A stretch of 64,000 bases of DNA from Streptomyces gelaticus (GCF_014649535.1 NZ_BMTF01000003.1:1-64000), one strand, 5' to 3'; positions 25,379-34,213 are shown, counted from the first letter of the stretch. A program made the numbers and translations. The notes: generated by a model not told the origin, from the sequence alone.

Positions 25379-26806
25379 TCAGCCGACCTTCGACGCCAGA
25401 TCGCCCGCCAGGCCGTTCAGTACCGACGAGGCGTTCTTCCCGCCGTAGATCTCCTGGAGCGCGGCGGCCCAGGAGGTCGTCGCGTCGAAGAACTGCTCCT
25501 GCGGGGTGAACTGGATCCTCGTCTGGTCGACGACCGTCTCGAAGGTCTCGATGAAACCGGGGATGGCCCCCATCTTGTCCTTGTACGCCGCCTCCTGGCC
25601 GACCGACTTCCGTACCGGGTCGATGTGGTTGTGCTCGATCGCGCCCTTGCGCAGATGCTCCTTGCCGGTCGCCCACTGGAGGAACAGCCAGGCGGCGGAC
25701 TTGTTGCGGCTCCTGGCGTTCATGCCGAGCGACCAGATCCACATGTTCGTGGCGAGCGAGCCGCCGGGGCCCTTCGGCCCGGGGTGGAAGGCGATCTTCC
25801 CGGAGGCGGGGGAGGCCCCCTTCACCGCCTGGAAGTAGGCGGCGGTGTCCGCGTCGAAGAGCATCCCCGCCTTCTTCGCCCCGAGGTCGCTGGAGCACTG
25901 GTACCAGGTGTACGAGGTCCAGGACGGCGGCCCGCCCTTCTGGACCATCTCCGCCCAGTCCCGGGTGAACGCGACCGCCTCCGGGGAGTTCATCGCGGGC
26001 TTCACCTTCCCGCCCTCGACGGTGAAGTCCTTCAGGCCGTTGCGGGCGTACATCGTCATGAAGCCGGGGTGGATCGTCGCCCAGCTGCGCGAGCCGCGCA
26101 CCGCGACCCCGTACATCCCGTCGAAGCCCGCCCCCGGCGCCCGGCGGGTGATCGCACCGGCGATCTCGCGCAGCTCGTCGAAGGTCTCGGCGGGCTTCAG
26201 GCCGAGCTTCCCGAACACCTCGGTGTTGTACGCGACGACATTGGTCTCCCAGCCCCACGGCAGCGCGTACTGCCCGCCCCGCCCGAGCGGCGCGCCGGCC
26301 TCCAGCGACCACTGGTCGGCCGAGAGGAGACCGGGGAAGAAGTCCTCCTGGTCCCATTCGGCCCCGGTGGCCGAGGAATTGCGCATCCACGGGCCGAGGT
26401 CCTCCAGCCAGCCCGGCGGTCCGTACTGCCACACCATGTACGCGCCGAGCATGAACACGTCGTAGGAGGCGCGTCCGCTGGAGAGGTCGACGGTGAGCTT
26501 GTCGAAGTAGTTGTCCTCGGGGAAGACGTCGTACTCGACCCTGATCCCGGTCTTCTCGGTGAACGCCTTCAGGTCGGCGATCAGCGCGTCGGTGTACGGG
26601 TGCTTGTTGAGCAGCGCCTTGACCGTCCTGCCCTTGGCCCGCTTCCAGTCGAAGGGGCCGGTGACGTCGTCGGCCGCGGAGCCGTCACCTGCGGCCCTGC
26701 CGCCGCCGAAGCCCGCACCGCAGGCGGTGAGCAGCGGGGTGGCGGACGCGGCCGTGGCCGCGCCGATGGCGAGGAACCGTCGCCGGTCGTGCGCGTGCAT
26801 GTCCAT
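25379..26806 (-). CDS. Extracellular solute-binding lipoprotein (sugar/polyol)
   Basis: A 475-residue binding protein and the first gene of the operon. A twin-arginine leader (DRRRFLAIGAATAAS) ends in LLTAC with Cys29 as the lipid anchor. The mature protein has the type-1 solute-binding fold, with GLKDFTVEGGKVKPA and NMWIWSLGMNARS segments. GGAGGTCA lies five bases before the ATG. Tat export implies folding before export. Ligand is unknown; the two FGGY kinases point to a pentulose-like sugar or polyol. Confidence 0.9.
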   Translation of the reverse strand: MDMHAHDRRRFLAIGAATAASATPLLTACGAGFGGGRAAGDGSAADDVTGPFDWKRAKGRTVKALLNKHPYTDALIADLKAFTEKTGIRVEYDVFPEDNYFDKLTVDLSSGRASYDVFMLGAYMVWQYGPPGWLEDLGPWMRNSSATGAEWDQEDFFPGLLSADQWSLEAGAPLGRGGQYALPWGWETNVVAYNTEVFGKLGLKPAETFDELREIAGAITRRAPGAGFDGMYGVAVRGSRSWATIHPGFMTMYARNGLKDFTVEGGKVKPAMNSPEAVAFTRDWAEMVQKGGPPSWTSYTWYQCSSDLGAKKAGMLFDADTAAYFQAVKGASPASGKIAFHPGPKGPGGSLATNMWIWSLGMNARSRNKSAAWLFLQWATGKEHLRKGAIEHNHIDPVRKSVGQEAAYKDKMGAIPGFIETFETVVDQTRIQFTPQEQFFDATTSWAAALQEIYGGKNASSVLNGLAGDLASKVG

Positions 26807-26961
26807 CCGTGACCTCCACGGTCCGGTCGGAGATGGGTGGGGGCCCGTTCACACGTCGAATCGACTGGTTAACAGAGCTTGGAACAACAGAAGTTGGCCG
26901 TCAATCCCTCGCGCAACGGAAATTCTCGGTGCAGAGTGAGAACTTCACAGAGGGGACCGAT
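26807..26961. promoter_or_regulatory. Divergent control region of the uptake locus
   Basis: This 155-base region separates the binding-protein gene from the second FGGY kinase and must hold both promoters. It is richer in A+T than its neighbours. A small inverted repeat CAAC-AGAA-GTTG lies at about 26886-26897 and is a candidate DeoR operator. The exact site is not certain. Confidence 0.4.
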
Positions 26962-28389
26962 ATGTGGATGGGCATCGATCTCGGCACGCAGAGCGTCCGG
27001 GCGGTGGTGGCAGGCGACAGCGGTGAGATCCTCGGCAGCGGCTCGGCCCCGCTCACGGGCAGACGGGACGGCGTACGGCACGAACAGCGGCCCCTCGACT
27101 GGTGGACGGCGGTGTGCGCGGCGGCCCGGCAGGCGCTGCGCGACTGCCCCGCCCCGCGGGCGCTCGCCGTCTGCGCCACCTCGGGCACCGTGCTGCTCGG
27201 CGACCGGGAGGGCCGGCCGCTGACCCCGGGGGTGATGTACGACGACGGGCGGGCCGTCGCGGAGGCGGCCAGGGCCGGGGCCCCGCCGAGCTGGGCCCTG
27301 CCCAAGGTGATGTGGCTGCTGCGGGAGTACGGGGGAGGGGCGGGCGGTGCCGTACGGGTGATGCACCAGGCCGATCTGGTGCTGGCGCGGCTCGCCGGGA
27401 CGCCGCTGCCCACCGATTCCAGCCACGCCCTGAAGACCGGCTACGACCTGGAGCGGGACGAGTGGCCGCGACGGAGGTTCGGGAAGCTGGGCCTGCCCGA
27501 CGGGCTGTTCCCGGACGTGGTGCGGCCGGGGACGCGGATCGGCGAGGTGGGGCGGGCGGCGGCCGAGGAGACCGGGATCCCGGCGGGCACGCCCGTCGTG
27601 GCCGGGATGACGGACGGGTGCGCGGCGCAGCTCGCCTCCGGTTCGCTCACCGTCGGCTCCTGGAACTCGGTGCTCGGCACGACCCTGGTCCTCAAGGGGG
27701 TCACCTCGTCACCGGTCGAGGACCCGGCCGGGGTCGTCTACAACCACCGCGCACCCGACGGGAGCTGGCTGCCGGGCGGGGCCTCGGGCGCCGGCGGCGG
27801 GGCGCTGACCGCAGCCTTCCGCGACGCGGACCCGGCCCGGCTGGACGCGCTGGCCCGTGACCGGGAACCGGCGCGGGTGGTGGCGTACCCCCTGGTGGCG
27901 ACGGGGGAGCGCTTCCCGTTCGTGGCGCCGGAGGCCACCGGCTTCCTGCTCGGCGAGCCCGCCTCCGACGCGGAGCACTGGCTGGCCCTGCTCACCGGCG
28001 TGGGCCTGGTCGAACGGCTCTGCCTCGACTACCTCGACCTGCTCGGTGCCCAGTCGTACGGCCGGCTCACCTTCACCGGCGGCGCGGTCCGCAGCGGATA
28101 CTGGAGCCGGCTGCGCGCCGACATCCTGGGCCGGCCCGTGTACATCCCGCAGTACAGCGAACCCGCCCTCGGCATGGCCGTCCTCGCCGCGTACGGGGCG
28201 GGGGAGGAGCGGAGCCTGCAACGGGCCGCGGGCCGGATGGTGCGGCTGCGGCACGTGCTGCGCCCGCACCCGGCGCGTACGGCGTGGTACACCGAGCCGT
28301 ACCTCGCGCTGGTGGACGAACTGGAGCGCCGCGGCTGGCTCCCCGGCCCGGTCGCCGCGCACGCCCGCACCCGGACGGAGCAGCCGTGA
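26962..28389 (+). CDS. FGGY-family pentulokinase-like kinase
   Basis: A 475-residue sugar kinase distinct from the one at 18098. The ATPase start motif is MWMGIDLGTQSVRAVVAGD, then HEQRPLDWW. The FGGY signature is YGRLTFTGGAVRSGYWSRLRADILGRP. The overall pattern is nearest to xylulokinase or ribulokinase relatives. AGAGGGGACC lies upstream of the ATG at 26962. It is divergent from the transporter operon and may phosphorylate a pathway intermediate rather than the imported sugar. Confidence 0.88.
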   Translation: MWMGIDLGTQSVRAVVAGDSGEILGSGSAPLTGRRDGVRHEQRPLDWWTAVCAAARQALRDCPAPRALAVCATSGTVLLGDREGRPLTPGVMYDDGRAVAEAARAGAPPSWALPKVMWLLREYGGGAGGAVRVMHQADLVLARLAGTPLPTDSSHALKTGYDLERDEWPRRRFGKLGLPDGLFPDVVRPGTRIGEVGRAAAEETGIPAGTPVVAGMTDGCAAQLASGSLTVGSWNSVLGTTLVLKGVTSSPVEDPAGVVYNHRAPDGSWLPGGASGAGGGALTAAFRDADPARLDALARDREPARVVAYPLVATGERFPFVAPEATGFLLGEPASDAEHWLALLTGVGLVERLCLDYLDLLGAQSYGRLTFTGGAVRSGYWSRLRADILGRPVYIPQYSEPALGMAVLAAYGAGEERSLQRAAGRMVRLRHVLRPHPARTAWYTEPYLALVDELERRGWLPGPVAAHARTRTEQP

Positions 28390-28424
28390 CCACCCTCGAC
28401 CACCCGAACCCCGACGGAGGAGCC

Positions 28425-29084
28425 ATGACCACGAGCCCGGCCACCCTGCTGCTCGCCCGCCACGGCCAGACCGTCTGGCACGCGGAGAACCGCTATGCCG
28501 GGGTCAGCGACATCGCCCTCACCGACGAGGGCCGCCGCCAGGCCCGGCAGCTGGGCGAGTGGGCCGCCCTCAACCGGGTCGACGCGGTCTGGACCTCCAC
28601 CGTCAGCCGCGCGATCGAGACCGCGCGGCCCGCGTGCGAGGCGCTGGGGCTCACCCCCCGGCGCGAACACGAGCTGCGCGAATGCGACTTCGGCGAGGTG
28701 GAGGGGCGCACCCTGGCGGAGTTCGCGGCCGAGCAGCCGGAGTGGGCCCGGGAGTACCGCGCCGACCCGGTGGCCCATCCCTTTCCCGGGGCCGAGGACC
28801 CCCGGGTCGCGGCGGCCAGGGGGACGGCGGCGCTGCGCCGGATCGCGGGCGGGCACCCGGGGCAGCGGGTGCTCGTCGTCGCGCACAACACCCTGCTGCG
28901 GCTGGTGCTGTGCGAACTGCTGTCGATCCCGCTGGGCGCCTACCGCCGGGTCTTCCCGCAGCTGCGGAACGCGGCGGTGAGCGAGGTGCGGATCGGGGAG
29001 CAGTGCGGCGCGCTGCTCTCCCTCAACGTGCCCTGCGCACCGGATGCCCCCGGTGCGCAGGGCACGTCGGGCGTCATGCGTTGA
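28425..29084 (+). CDS. Histidine phosphatase (phosphoglycerate mutase family)
   Basis: A 219-residue histidine phosphatase. The catalytic motif is LLLARHGQT, the Glu is in ECDFGEVEG and the second His in VVAHNTLLR. Members remove phosphate from small molecules such as sugar phosphates. GGAGGAGCC precedes the ATG at 28425; a GTG at 28386 overlapping the kinase stop is an alternative. The last 19 codons double as a terminator hairpin (29028-29065), and the stop overlaps the convergent permease gene by 11 bases. It probably works with the kinase upstream. Confidence 0.85.
   Translation: MTTSPATLLLARHGQTVWHAENRYAGVSDIALTDEGRRQARQLGEWAALNRVDAVWTSTVSRAIETARPACEALGLTPRREHELRECDFGEVEGRTLAEFAAEQPEWAREYRADPVAHPFPGAEDPRVAAARGTAALRRIAGGHPGQRVLVVAHNTLLRLVLCELLSIPLGAYRRVFPQLRNAAVSEVRIGEQCGALLSLNVPCAPDAPGAQGTSGVMR
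29028..29065. terminator. 15-bp perfect hairpin inside the 3' coding end
   Basis: GTGCCCTGCGCACCG at 29028-29042 pairs with 29051-29065 over an eight-base loop. It lies within the phosphatase gene, between that gene's end and the convergent permease stop at 29074, and can terminate both messages. Confidence 0.75.
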
Positions 29085-30492
29085 CGGCCGCCGCCCGCCG
29101 CTGCCGTACGAGACCGATGACGCCCAGTACGAGGGTCAGGGCGCCGGAGGCCACCAGCTGGTCGCGAGTGTCCGGCTGGCGCAGCATCAGGAAGAAGATG
29201 CCGGCCATCGCCAGGAGCGCCACCACCGTCAGGACCGGGAAGAGCCACATCCGTACGACCAGTCTCTCCGGGGCCTCGCGCTCCATCCGGTCGCGCAGGA
29301 TCAGCTGGGAGACGGCGATGAAGATCCAGACGACCAGGATCACCGCGCCGATCATGTTGAGCAGCCACGGGAAGACATCGTCGGGACGCCAGTAGCTGAG
29401 CAGCACGCACAGGAAGCCGAAGACGGACGAGATCAGGACCGCGGTGCGAGGGACGCCCGAGGAGACCTTGCCGAGCCGCTTCGGGCCCTGGCCGCGGGCG
29501 ACCAGCGAGCAGGCCATGCGCGAGGCGCCGTAGATGTTGGCGTTCATCGCGGAGAGCAGGGCGACCAGGATGACCACGTTCATGATCTCGGCCGCGCCGC
29601 TGATCCCGAGGTGGTCCAGGGCCGCGTAGAACGGGCCGACCTCCACGACCTTCGGGTCGTCCCACGGGACGAGAGTGACGACGACCGCCATCGAGCCGAC
29701 GTAGAACAGCGCGATCCGCCACATCGCCGTCCGCACGGCCTTGGCGACACCGCCCACGGGGTCCTCGGACTCGGCCGCGGCGATGGTGACGGTCTCCAGG
29801 CCGCCGTACGCGAAGACGGAGGCGAGCAGCCCGATCACCAGGCCCTCGGTGCCGTTCGGCAGGAAGCCGCCCGCACCGCTGAGGTTGGCGGTGCCGGGCG
29901 CTTCCGTGCCGGGCAGCACCCCCAGGATCGCCAGCACGCCCAGGGCCAGGAAGAGCGTGATCGCCACGACCTTGAGGGTGGCGAACCAGAACTCGAACTC
30001 GCCGAACTTCTTCACCGAGGCCAGGTTGGTGCCCAGGAACACCACCATGAACAGCGCCACCCAGGCCCACTCCGGGGTGCCGGGCAGCCAGCCGGTGACG
30101 ATCTTCGCGGCACCGATGCCCTCCAGGCCGACGGCGACACAGAGCAGTACCCAGAACCCCCAGCCCACGGTGAAGCCCGCCCACGGCCCGATCGCCCGCT
30201 CCGCGTGCACGGAGAAGGAACCGGAGGCCGGGTTCGCGGCCGACATCTCGCCGAGCATGCGCATCACGAGCATGACGAGCAGCCCGGAGACGGCGTACGC
30301 GACGATGATCGACGGCCCCGCGGCGGCGATGCCCGCGCCCGAGCCGACGAAGAGTCCGGCGCCGATGACACCGCCGAGGGCGATCATCGACAGATGGCGC
30401 TGCTTGAGCCCGTGGGTGAGAGCGGAATCGGCCCCGGCGTCGGAGACGGCGGCCGGGGATCCGGTGGGGGGAGACGCGGAATTCCGAGACAT
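29074..30492 (-). CDS. GabP-type amino-acid permease 1 (APC superfamily)
   Basis: A permease of about 472 residues with twelve hydrophobic segments. The conserved opening is HLSMIALGGVIGAGLFVGSG, and RMLGEMSAANPASGSFSVHAERAIG follows. Such proteins import amino acids or 4-aminobutyrate with protons. The ATG at 30492 (MSRNSA) is chosen by analogy with the paralogue at 31973; ATGs at 30528 and 30561 are alternatives and none has a strong ribosome binding site. It is a close paralogue of the permease two genes away. Confidence 0.85.
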   Translation of the reverse strand: MSRNSASPPTGSPAAVSDAGADSALTHGLKQRHLSMIALGGVIGAGLFVGSGAGIAAAGPSIIVAYAVSGLLVMLVMRMLGEMSAANPASGSFSVHAERAIGPWAGFTVGWGFWVLLCVAVGLEGIGAAKIVTGWLPGTPEWAWVALFMVVFLGTNLASVKKFGEFEFWFATLKVVAITLFLALGVLAILGVLPGTEAPGTANLSGAGGFLPNGTEGLVIGLLASVFAYGGLETVTIAAAESEDPVGGVAKAVRTAMWRIALFYVGSMAVVVTLVPWDDPKVVEVGPFYAALDHLGISGAAEIMNVVILVALLSAMNANIYGASRMACSLVARGQGPKRLGKVSSGVPRTAVLISSVFGFLCVLLSYWRPDDVFPWLLNMIGAVILVVWIFIAVSQLILRDRMEREAPERLVVRMWLFPVLTVVALLAMAGIFFLMLRQPDTRDQLVASGALTLVLGVIGLVRQRRAAAVNA

Positions 30493-30942
30493 GGACAAGC
30501 TCTGTTCGGTAGGGGAGACATGAGACATGGGGGGACGTTCGCGCACAGTCTGGGCATGCACGCCGCCGACGGGGAACCACTGTCCGCTATACGGGCACGA
30601 TGCTCACACAAGGTGCACACCCGGACACAGGGAGGCGGACCGTCCTGCTCGCAGCCGGACCGGCGTCCGGTCGGCGGCCGGTCGACCCGGGCCGGAGGCG
30701 GCCTGGAATTGGCGGGAACCTACAGTCCCTCGCGGGAGCGGCTTCCCGCCGGATCCGAACCGATCCGCCTCCACCTCAGTGACAAGCATCACGCCGCCGC
30801 ATGATTGCGCAAGGACCTTTGTGCGAACCCCACCAAGGCCTCGGTCAACGCTTTGTGGGCCACTGATGGTGATCGGTCGTTAACCCGTGGGCTAACGTCG
30901 GGCACAGTCTGTCCCCACCTGCCCTCACCCCGCGGAGTCCCG
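30493..30942. other. Intergenic region upstream of bioY
   Basis: This 450-base region lies between two divergent genes. It contains an imperfect dyad at 30805-30827 with a TTGCGCAA core, and a 9+9 inverted repeat at 30878-30897. No protein-like reading frame was found. It probably holds the promoters of the permease (minus) and of bioY (plus). Confidence 0.4.
30878..30897 (+). promoter_or_regulatory. Inverted repeat upstream of bioY
   Basis: CGTTAACCC-GT-GGGCTAACG is a 9-base inverted repeat with one mismatched pair, centred about 55 bases before the bioY ATG. Its form fits a repressor site such as a TetR-like biotin regulator, but no regulator gene is near and the match to a known consensus was not checked. 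Confidence 0.45.
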
Positions 30943-31539
30943 ATGAGCACTGCTGCCGCCGCCCCTGCCCGCACCGGAGCGGTCCTCGCCGACCTGCTGC
31001 CCGCCGCCAGGCACCGTTACGCCGTCGACACGGCCCTGGTCCTCGGTGGCGCCGCGCTCACCGGCATCGCCGCCCAGATCGCCGTGCCGGTCCCCGGCTC
31101 CCCGGTCCCGGTCACCGGCCAGACCTTCGCCGCGCTCCTCGTCGGCACCGCGCTCGGTGCCCGCCGCGGCTTCCTCTCCCTCGCGGTGTACGCCCTGGCG
31201 GGCATGGCGGGCATGCCGTGGTTCTCCGAGGGCACCTCCGGAATGGGCTTCCCCTCCTTCGGCTACGTTCTCGGCATGCTGCTCGCCGCCTCCGTGGTCG
31301 GCGCCCTCGCCCGCCGCGGCGGCGACCGCTCCGTGCTGCGCACGGCAGGCACGATGGTGCTGGGCTCCGCGATCATCTACGCGGTCGGCGTCCCGTACCT
31401 GGCGCTGGCCACCGGCATGTCGGCGAGCGCCGCGATCGCGGCCGGCCTGGTGCCCTTCCTGCTCGGCGACGCGCTGAAGGCGGCGCTGGCCATGGGCGCG
31501 CTGCCCGCGGCCTGGAAGCTCATCGGCCGCCGGGGCTGA
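30943..31539 (+). CDS. bioY: Biotin transporter BioY
   Basis: A 198-residue S component of an ECF-type biotin importer with six hydrophobic segments. The conserved regions are QIAVPVPGSPVPVTGQTFAAL and ALGARRGFLSLAVYALAGMAGMPWFS. The ATG at 30943 begins MSTAAAAPAR; no clear ribosome binding site is visible. BioY works with the general energizing module or alone; bioM and bioN are not adjacent. Confidence 0.93.
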   Translation: MSTAAAAPARTGAVLADLLPAARHRYAVDTALVLGGAALTGIAAQIAVPVPGSPVPVTGQTFAALLVGTALGARRGFLSLAVYALAGMAGMPWFSEGTSGMGFPSFGYVLGMLLAASVVGALARRGGDRSVLRTAGTMVLGSAIIYAVGVPYLALATGMSASAAIAAGLVPFLLGDALKAALAMGALPAAWKLIGRRG

Positions 31540-31551
31540 TGCCGTAACTTC

Positions 31552-31881
31552 CCCGAAGAGGCTCGCCGGGTCGTGACGCGACACCAGACCGGCGAGCCTC
31601 TGCTGTGTCCGCGCGTCGTGGAAGCCCTCGGTCCGGTCCCCGCCGCCGAAGGAGAAGTTCAGCGACCGGCCCGGGGTGACCGGTGCGAGCACCTCGGCCA
31701 CCTCCGCGTACAGGGCCCGTACCGACGCCACGTCCGTACCGTCGAGCGGTGAGAGCAGCCGCACCAGGAACCCGGCCTCGCGGTACGGCACCGCGAGCGC
31801 GGGCCCGATCGCCCGCAGCGGCGCGACCGGTTGCCCGCCCTCGACCGCGCTGCCGGTGTACGCGACCCGCACCGAGACCAC
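31552..31881 (-). pseudogene. C-terminal remnant of a flavin-dependent (BBE-type) oxidase
   Basis: About 110 codons read like the end of an FAD-linked oxidoreductase. They hold a linker (VAYTGSAVEGGQPVAPLRAIGP) and the berberine-bridge-enzyme C-terminal motif LNFSFGGGDRTEGFHDARTQQRLAGLVSRHDPASLFG. The N-terminal FAD-binding domain is absent, and past the motif the frame runs on without a stop into antisense bioY sequence, so no functional gene remains. It marks an old deletion between bioY and the permease at 31973. Confidence 0.65.
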
Positions 31882-31901
31882 GTACCGACCCGGTGGTCAT
31901 G

Positions 31902-31952
31902 GGAAAGGCTCTCCGATCGCTCGCTATGTGGGTTGCGGGGGAGAGCCTTTCC
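31902..31952 (-). terminator. 13-bp perfect inverted repeat downstream of permease 2
   Basis: GGAAAGGCTCTCC (31902-31914) pairs with GGAGAGCCTTTCC (31940-31952) over a 25-base loop. It lies about 20 bases past the stop of the minus-strand permease gene and is the likely terminator. The loop is long and no T-run follows. Confidence 0.55.
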
Positions 31953-31972
31953 GGTAAACCTGACAGCGGCCG

Positions 31973-33454
31973 TCAGGTATGGGCGGGGGTTTCCGCGGCC
32001 GTGCGGTCCTTGCGGTTCCTGACCTCGCGGACCAGCGAGATGCCCACCACCAGCGCCGCGACCAGCAGCGAGAGCAGCACCTGCTCACGTCCGCCGTCGT
32101 CGGTCAGCATGTAGACCAGGACGAACGAGATCATCGCGATGGTCGCCCAGGTCAGATACGGGAAGAGCCACATCCGTACGACCAGCTTCTCCGGCGACTC
32201 GCGCAGGATCATGCCGCGCATCCGCAGCTGGGTGAAGCAGATGACCAGCCAGACGAACAGGGCGACCGCGCCGGAGGAGTTCAGCAGGAACTGGAAGACG
32301 GTGTCGGGCCACTGGTAGTTGAAGAACACCGCGACGAAGCCGAAGACGACCGAGGACAGGATCGCGGCCTGCGGCACGCCCCGCTTGTTCGTCCGGGCGA
32401 ACGCCTTCGGCGCGTCCCCGCGGCCGCCGAGCGAGAAGGCCATCCGCGAGGCGGTGTAGAGGCCGGAGTTCAGACACGAGAGCACAGCGGTGAGGACGAT
32501 GACGTTCATCACCTGTCCGGCGTGCGGAATGCCGATGGAGTTGAGGGCGGCGACATAGCTGCCGTCCTTCACGATCGACGGGTCGTTCCACGGCAGCAGG
32601 GTGAGCACGACGAAGATCGAGCCCAGGTAGAAGACGGCGATCCGCCAGATCACGCTGTTGGTGGCCTTCTGGACGGCGCGTTGCGGGTTCTCGGACTCAC
32701 CGGCGGCGAGGGTGACGATCTCGCTGCCCATGAAGGAGAAGACGACCATCAGCACACCGGTGAGGATCGCGCCCGGCCCGTTGGGGAAGAACCCGCCGGT
32801 GTCGGTGAGATGCGCAAGACCCGCACCGGGGTTGTCCGAGCCCGGCAGCAGCCCGAAGACGGCGAGCAGCCCGACGACCACGAAGGCGCCGATCGCCACG
32901 ACCTTGATCCCGGCGAACCAGAACTCGAACTCGCCGTAGGACCCGACCGAGACCAGGTTCGTCGCGGTCAGCACCACCATCACGATCAGCGCCCACGCCC
33001 ACTGCGGGACACCCGGCACCCAGCCCTCCAGGATCTTGGCACCCGCCGTGGCCTCGACGGCGAGCACCACGACCCAGAAGAACCAGTAGAGCCAGCCGAT
33101 CGAGAAACCGGCCCAGCGGCCCAGCGCCTGGTCGGCGTAGGCGGAGAAGGAACCCGAGCTGGGGCGGGCCGCGGACATCTCGCCGAGCATCCGCATCACG
33201 AAGACGACCATCAGGCCGACCAGGGCGTACGACAGCAGGATGGCCGGTCCCGCGGCGGCGATGCCCGCGCCGGAGCCCACGAAGAGGCCCGCGCCGATCA
33301 CACCGCCGATGGCGATCATCGAGAGATGGCGGTTCTTGAGTCCCGCCTGGAGTCCGTCCGAGGAGTGGGGGGTGTCCGGGGTGTCCGGCCCGTTCGACTG
33401 GTCCGGCTTGCGAGGCTGGTGGCCCGGACCGGCCGTGGTCGTCTGCGACGTCAT
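31973..33454 (-). CDS. GabP-type amino-acid permease 2 (APC superfamily)
   Basis: A 493-residue permease with twelve helices, strongly similar to the permease at 29074 (HLSMIAIGGVIGAGLFVGSG, then RMLGEMSAARPSSGSFS). The polar N-terminus is about 42 residues, rich in Pro and Asp. AAGGATTCG precedes the ATG. The duplication with the neighbour suggests two related substrates or two conditions of use. Which amino acid is carried is not determined. Confidence 0.88.
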   Translation of the reverse strand: MTSQTTTAGPGHQPRKPDQSNGPDTPDTPHSSDGLQAGLKNRHLSMIAIGGVIGAGLFVGSGAGIAAAGPAILLSYALVGLMVVFVMRMLGEMSAARPSSGSFSAYADQALGRWAGFSIGWLYWFFWVVVLAVEATAGAKILEGWVPGVPQWAWALIVMVVLTATNLVSVGSYGEFEFWFAGIKVVAIGAFVVVGLLAVFGLLPGSDNPGAGLAHLTDTGGFFPNGPGAILTGVLMVVFSFMGSEIVTLAAGESENPQRAVQKATNSVIWRIAVFYLGSIFVVLTLLPWNDPSIVKDGSYVAALNSIGIPHAGQVMNVIVLTAVLSCLNSGLYTASRMAFSLGGRGDAPKAFARTNKRGVPQAAILSSVVFGFVAVFFNYQWPDTVFQFLLNSSGAVALFVWLVICFTQLRMRGMILRESPEKLVVRMWLFPYLTWATIAMISFVLVYMLTDDGGREQVLLSLLVAALVVGISLVREVRNRKDRTAAETPAHT

Positions 33455-33724
33455 GGAGCGAATCCTTACGTTCTCGGGTCACGCGATACGTGCCCGGCCG
33501 CCGCAGTGGGGTGCGACAGCGGTGATGCATTGAAGCCCGGCGAACCGCAAAAACGGAACCCTTTCTTCCGAATCATTTGCCGGATCGTTGCCCAAGTGGC
33601 CTCGCTCACACCGGACCCGCGCATCGCGATCGCACGAGGTCCGCCGCGTGCACCGGGCCGGCCGGCCATGGCGTTCCGACCCCGATGGCGGCTACCCCGC
33701 GTCGCACGTGCCACACTCGTCAAC

Positions 33725-34213
33725 ATGCGCGTGTACCTCGGCTCGGACCATGCCGGCTATGAACTCAAGAACCACCTCGTCGAGTGGCTCACGGCCCAGG
33801 GCCACGAGGCCGTCGACTGCGGCCCCCACATCTACGACGCCCAGGACGACTACCCGCCGTTCTGCCTGCGTGCCGCCGAGCGGACGGCCGCGGACCCGGA
33901 CAGCCTCGGCATCGTGATCGGCGGCTCCGGCAACGGTGAGCAGATCGCCGCCAACAAGGTCAAGGGCGTCCGCGCCGCACTGGCCTGGAGCGAGCAGACC
34001 GCCGCCCTGGGCCGCGAGCACAACAACGCCAACGTGGTCGCCATCGGAGGCCGGATGCACTCGGTGGAGGAGTCCACCAGGTTCGTCGAGATCTTCCTCG
34101 CCACCCCGTACTCCGACGAGGAGCGCCACACCCGCCGCATCGAGATGCTGACGGCGTACGAGACGACCGGCGAGCTCCCCCCGATCCCGGCCCACCACCC
34201 GCAGCAGGGCTGA
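33725..34213 (+). CDS. rpiB: Ribose-5-phosphate isomerase B
   Basis: A 162-residue RpiB/LacAB family enzyme interconverting ribose 5-phosphate and ribulose 5-phosphate. The motifs are VYLGSDHAGYELK and GIVIGGSGNGEQIAANKVKG, followed by REHNNANVVAIGGRMH. The site lacks the Cys used by E. coli RpiB and has Glu in SGNGE, as in the mycobacterial type, which is expected in actinobacteria. A -10-like CACACT lies seven bases before the ATG, with no ribosome binding site, so a leaderless message is likely. Confidence 0.94.
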   Translation: MRVYLGSDHAGYELKNHLVEWLTAQGHEAVDCGPHIYDAQDDYPPFCLRAAERTAADPDSLGIVIGGSGNGEQIAANKVKGVRAALAWSEQTAALGREHNNANVVAIGGRMHSVEESTRFVEIFLATPYSDEERHTRRIEMLTAYETTGELPPIPAHHPQQG

